From Pseudodesulfovibrio sp. (GTDB lineage Bacteria; Desulfobacterota; Desulfovibrionia; Desulfovibrionales; Desulfovibrionaceae): 6,039 nucleotides of DNA. The notes under the pieces are model-generated. The model was not told where the DNA came from. It did no database searches and saw only the letters and a program-made list of their open reading frames with translations. How positions within the stretch are numbered: the stretch's first letter is position 1; every line of letters begins with the position of its first letter. A program made the translations under genes and the position numbers. The stretch spans positions 1 to 6,039 of the forward strand of contig JAFLJW010000033.1 in assembly GCA_022712815.1 (NCBI GenBank), given 5' to 3'. Positions 4,801 through 6,039 of this stretch are shown piece after piece.

Positions 4801-6039
4801 GGCGACCGGGGCATCGTTTGTACCAGTAACGTTGATAGCCACTGTCTCGGTAACGGTTTCGCCATCAGCGGTACGGGCGGTGACCGTAAAGGTCTCGCTT
4901 TCCTGCTGGCCGTCTGCCAGGACCTCGCCGCGAGCGTCCATGGTGTAGGTCCAGCCGCCGTTCTCGCCGATTTCCAGTGAGCCGTAAGTACCGTCGATGG
5001 TCTCGGCGTCAAAGTCCGGGGTATCGACTGCATCGACATCCGTTGCGGCCAGAGTGCCGGACACGGACGGTGCAGTGTTTTCAGTCGCGGAACCGGAAGC
5101 ATCGCCGGAGATGGTCGGGGCGTCTTCGGTGCCGTTGATCGTAATGGTAATGGTCTGTTCGGTGCCGTCCGCGCTCTCGACCGTGAAGGTCTCGCCGAGC
5201 GTGCCGCCATCGCCCAGTCCCTGAATCGCGGACTGGGTGTTGTCGGCCACGTAGGTCCATGCGCCATCGGTTCCGATGGACAAACTGCCGTATGTGCCGC
5301 CTATGGTCTCGGCTGCAAAGCTGGATTCACCAGCATCGGCATCGGTGATGGTCAAGGTGCCGGTGGCAGAGATATCGTCACCGCTCACACTGATATCCTC
5401 GGTCACGGAACCGGCTGTGTCACCGGCGATGGTCGGGGCGTCAGCCGTACCCGTGAGGGAAACAGTGACTATCTCGGTAACAACTTCGCCGTCAGCGGTA
5501 CGGGCGGTGACCGTAAAGGTCTCGCTTTCCTGTTGACCGTCTGCCAAGACCTCGCCGCGAGCGTCCATGGTGTAGGTCCAGCCGCCGTTCTCGCCGATTT
5601 CCAGTGAGCCGTAAGTGCCGTCGATGGTCTCGGCATCAAAGTCAGGAGTATCGACTGCATCAACATCCGTTGCGGCCAAAGAGCCGGACACGGACGGTGC
5701 AGTGTTTTCGGTCGCGGAACCGGAAGCATCGCCAGAGATGGTCGGGACGTCTTCGGTGCCGTTGATCGTAATGGTAATGGTCTGTTCGGTGCCGTCTGCG
5801 CTCTCGACCGTGAAGGTCTCGCCGAGCGTGCCGCCATCGCCCAATCCCTGAATCGCGGACTGGGTGTTGTCGGCCACGTAGGTCCATGCGCCATCGGTGC
5901 CGATGGACAAGCTGCCGTATGTGCCGCCTATGGTCTCGGCTGCAAAGCTGGATTCGCCAGCATCGGCATCGGTGATGGTCAAGGTGCCGGTGGCAGAGAT
6001 ATCGTCACCGCTCACACTGATATCCTCGGTCACGGAACC
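1846..6039 (-). CDS. Giant RTX/VCBS-repeat adhesin secreted by type I secretion (partial, C-terminal part)
   Basis: Likely role: a cell-surface or released adhesin for biofilm formation, exported through a type I (ABC/MFP/TolC) system and folded outside by calcium. The frame is open to the right edge; the GTG at 6033 is an internal valine of a repeat (G-S-V-T-E-D recurs at 5412), not a start. With residue 1 at 6039, 1397 residues are visible: VCBS-type repeats 1-413, unnamed beta-rich domain 414-624, cadherin-like domain 625-730, DUF4114-like 731-904, Ig/cadherin-like 905-1038, second DUF4114-like 1039-1219, RTX nonapeptides 1228-1299, secretion-target region 1300-1397, stop TAA. Composition is acidic, rich in D, E, G and T, and nearly free of cysteine. 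The RTX block plus the C-terminal region identify the export route; adhesion is inferred from architecture. A TolC-family gene lies 127 bases downstream. LapA-type proteins share this layout; whether this one has a LapG-type cleavage site cannot be seen. Family call firm, precise function inferred. Confidence 0.93.
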   Translation of the reverse strand, partial: GSVTEDISVSGDDISATGTLTITDADAGESSFAAETIGGTYGSLSIGTDGAWTYVADNTQSAIQGLGDGGTLGETFTVESADGTEQTITITINGTEDVPTISGDASGSATENTAPSVSGSLAATDVDAVDTPDFDAETIDGTYGSLEIGENGGWTYTMDARGEVLADGQQESETFTVTARTADGEVVTEIVTVSLTGTADAPTIAGDTAGSVTEDISVSGDDISATGTLTITDADAGESSFAAETIGGTYGSLSIGTDGAWTYVADNTQSAIQGLGDGGTLGETFTVESADGTEQTITITINGTEDAPTISGDASGSATENTAPSVSGTLAATDVDAVDTPDFDAETIDGTYGSLEIGENGGWTYTMDARGEVLADGQQESETFTVTARTADGETVTETVAINVTGTNDAPVAINDEFGTSWSIAGETIDVTTPDSGVNTAQVVEQWASEGVHVRALVGDGTDQSTWDDASFGTKNISFNEAGEHYTYSGLGVSSPGDIDGGEIDLIDGMDTTDTELMAVSFEQPMESVTLTLSSLFDGIQTPNDGIDDAGPYDQGYIEVARVAAFDADGNLLGQVDVEGTPTGLATVTIGGFDTPIAEVAIMPLDDGANRSGNNSDFLLRSVEGETVGSVGGTYYEDQTITLDASDLITTANMAGDFDSDIDGDTLSVVSVGNPTHGEVSINTTTGEVTFEPETDFSGQATFEYTISDGHGGTDTATVTLNITPSANDAPVIDLDSGTHYDINAAASDSWGYNLLGMYTTDADGNPTATKILIDYSNVDGPADFNAGELITHLENGETPHFFVLNSEEVRTGPAYRGDSEITFTQDDNGQWWGTGINENGDPQTFKAFFDDASLNRFGEQFRIDGTDADGTQHISFEEFIRNAQDNVVHASDWDDVRFTVTPVDDDNADFGTTFVEGGDPISIVGDMSISDTDTALMSKAVITLTGETGDVLNTDGVSGLFVDTEVTADGQIIVTLSGQATAAEYETAIEAITFSASTESDNDPREITIQVTDAEGNESLASNIATSTINVVEATDPDMVNMDVAGQEVVLESQESGYINMLGVYTIGADGFPSEPEIILADSHDQAMLHQVLKTFGGDEEVRFFLAPNTGNADLDLNDDLNFVQSQGNWELAVGNEIIDVKFDDAQFNPNGEETGFLFPTGEDAGVTVDPGESITVSMDDQFEAPGKGHHATDPDPYSYSHGHDDDDDFNDLVVDVRGTEDGVFEGGSGHDVAYGNAGDDTIDGGAGDDFISGGDGADFLVGGSGDDVIFAGAGDDVIQVGSGHDFVHLGDGNDTIIIDPSVLADGGGTLVVEDFNPGDTIEIKEGAAVKDITIETGDDGINFTQLVVGDDNSNTHDVIVQLMGVDPLHIDATVHADVDTHADDLIQYMINSGTD
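1849..2142 (-). other. C-terminal type I secretion target region
   Basis: The last 98 residues follow the RTX block directly. IDPSVLADGGGTLVVEDFNPGD resembles the type I secretion C-terminal target domain of the VC_A0849 subclass (dxIIIDpsxl...vxDFnpgDtI). The end, DDLIQYMINSGTD, is an amphipathic stretch with a polar tail, as in uncleaved RTX export signals. This region would be recognised by the ABC transporter, which is encoded elsewhere. Confidence 0.75.
2143..2358 (-). repeat. RTX nonapeptide block (eight GGxGxDxUx repeats)
   Basis: Eight consecutive nine-residue units: GGSGHDVAY, GNAGDDTID, GGAGDDFIS, GGDGADFLV, GGSGDDVIF, AGAGDDVIQ, VGSGHDFVH and LGDGNDTII. These are HemolysinCabind/RTX repeats, which fold into a parallel beta-roll when they bind calcium outside the cell and help draw the protein through the type I channel. 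The first position degrades (A, V, L) in the last three units, as often happens at the end of a beta-roll. Confidence 0.95.
2383..2925 (-). other. DUF4114-like domain, second copy, with a His/Asp-rich insertion
   Basis: Visible residues 1039-1219. It mirrors the first copy: INMLGVYTIGADGFP, VRFFLAPNTG, LNFVQSQGNWELA, VKFDDAQFNPNGEE, then DDFNDLVVDV, which is the expected DUF4114 ending. Just before that ending, at 2401-2475, lies an insertion with four histidines and five consecutive aspartates (HGHDDDDD). The acidic cluster probably binds calcium; the histidines could add a transition-metal site. Confidence 0.65.
2926..3327 (-). other. Ig/cadherin-like domain between the two DUF4114-like copies
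   Basis: Visible residues 905-1038 read FVEGGDPISIVGDMSISDTD, then ITLTGETGDVL, LSGQATAAEYETAIEAITF, REITIQVTDAEGNES and a final beta strand. This order (FxEG..P..I, DxD, A.ITLTG, YE.AI.AITF, R.ITIQVTDA.G) is a well-known Ig-like repeat of large bacterial adhesins. It separates two paralogous domains, so the three together may have arisen by modular duplication and insertion. Confidence 0.65.
3328..3849 (-). other. DUF4114-like domain, first copy, in the adhesin
   Basis: Visible residues 731-904. Key stretches are YNLLGMYTTDADGNP, PHFFVLNSEEV, ITFTQDDNGQWWG, FKAFFDDASLNRFGEQ and a C-terminal HISFEEF...ASDWDDVRFTV. The ending, an E-rich strand followed by a D-x-D-D cluster and a short beta strand, is typical of DUF4114, a probable calcium-binding module of surface proteins. 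It is paralogous to the copy at 2383-2925. The family name rests on motif resemblance only. Confidence 0.6.
3850..4167 (-). other. Cadherin-like (tandem-95/Cadherin_5-type) domain of the adhesin
   Basis: Visible residues 625-730 contain YYEDQTITLDASDLI, DIDGDTLSVVSVGNPTHGEV, VTFEPETDFSGQATFEYTI, SDGHGGTDTATVTLNITP and a closing NDAPVI. This is the classic pattern of bacterial cadherin-like repeats: a D-x-D-G-D calcium motif, an F-x-P-x-x-x-F-x-G strand and SDGxGGTDTATV. Such domains act as rigid, calcium-bound spacers. Confidence 0.8.
4168..4800 (-). other. Unassigned beta-rich domain of the adhesin
   Basis: About 211 residues (visible residues 414-624) link the VCBS array to the cadherin-like domain. 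Recognisable stretches are EGVHVRALVGDG, YSGLGVSSPGDIDGGEIDL, MAVSFEQPMESVTLTLSSL and VARVAAFDADGNLLGQV. The pattern of a GLGV turn, an EID motif, an amphipathic strand and an aFDadGnl strand recalls beta-sandwich modules I associate with large RTX adhesins. I cannot name a family. It could be the ligand-binding part, but nothing in the sequence proves that. Confidence 0.5.
4801..5412 (-). repeat. 627-bp tandem macro-repeat, copy 2 (VCBS-type domains A2 and B2)
   Basis: Aligned by eye at the 627-base offset, 4861-5412 differs from 5488-6039 at 19 of 552 positions (about 96.6% identity). Seventeen differences are silent; two change residues (V to A before PTISGD, S to T in SGxLAATD). Bases 5330-5412 are identical to 5957-6039. 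Below 4861 the match decays quickly: the end of B2 reads TETVAINVTGTNDAPV rather than TEIVTVSLTGTADAPT. That marks the end of the homogenised array. Confidence 0.92.
5413..6039 (-). repeat. 627-bp tandem macro-repeat, copy 1 (two VCBS-type domains, A1 and B1)
   Basis: This unit encodes 209 residues and matches 4801-5412 at an offset of exactly 627 bases. Domain A1 (5722-6039) runs from GSVTEDISVSGD to INGTEDVPTISGDAS. Domain B1 (5413-5721) starts GSATENTAPSVSG. Both carry the VCBS-family pattern: TDxDxxDxxxF, GTYGSLxIGxxGxWTY, a gap, then ETFTVxxxDG and a closing TGTxDAPTI. Domains A and B are paralogues of each other. The copy runs off the right edge, so more units may follow. Confidence 0.93.

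Noticed and set aside
6031..6033. GTG as the start of the adhesin
   Set aside because: The same valine recurs inside the second unit (GSVTED at 5412), and the frame continues upstream through glycine and serine codons to the window edge.
4801..6039. CRISPR-like or mobile-element origin for the repeats
   Set aside because: The 627-base periodicity is an exact multiple of three within one open frame, encodes beta-domain motifs and has no terminal inverted repeats or spacers.

Overview
The window holds one secretion locus, read entirely from the minus strand. It contains the C-terminal 1397 residues of a very large secreted repeat adhesin (1846 to beyond 6039). Next comes a complete gene for a TolC-family outer-membrane channel (390-1718), followed by about 390 bases without a convincing gene. 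The adhesin is open at the right edge, so its start, and any N-terminal retention or protease site, lie outside.

Adhesin layout, N to C: (i) two near-identical 209-residue tandem units, each made of two VCBS-type beta domains (about 4801-6039); (ii) a beta-rich domain I cannot name (4168-4800); (iii) a cadherin-like domain (3850-4167); (iv) a DUF4114-like domain (3328-3849); (v) an Ig/cadherin-like domain (2926-3327); (vi) a second DUF4114-like domain with a His/Asp-rich insertion (2383-2925); (vii) eight RTX nonapeptides (2143-2358); (viii) a C-terminal type I secretion target region (1849-2142). The protein is strongly acidic and has almost no cysteine, as expected for an extracellular calcium-stabilised adhesin.

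A strong intrinsic terminator (1801-1832) separates the adhesin from the tolC-like gene. That gene has its own AT-rich leader with a perfect small dyad and probably its own promoter. A second strong terminator (about 325-364) closes it. The likely partnership is direct: the C-terminal signal of the adhesin enters a type I secretion system whose outer-membrane channel is the neighbouring gene product. The ABC transporter and membrane-fusion protein are not in the window.

Organism: a Gram-negative bacterium, since it has a TolC-type outer-membrane channel and type I secretion. The adhesin-then-TolC order resembles the DVU1012-DVU1013 biofilm locus of Desulfovibrio vulgaris. The acidic, repeat-rich protein and the intergenic repeat style would suit a marine or sediment Desulfovibrionales-like organism. 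This is inference from memory, not a search result, and other marine Proteobacteria remain possible.
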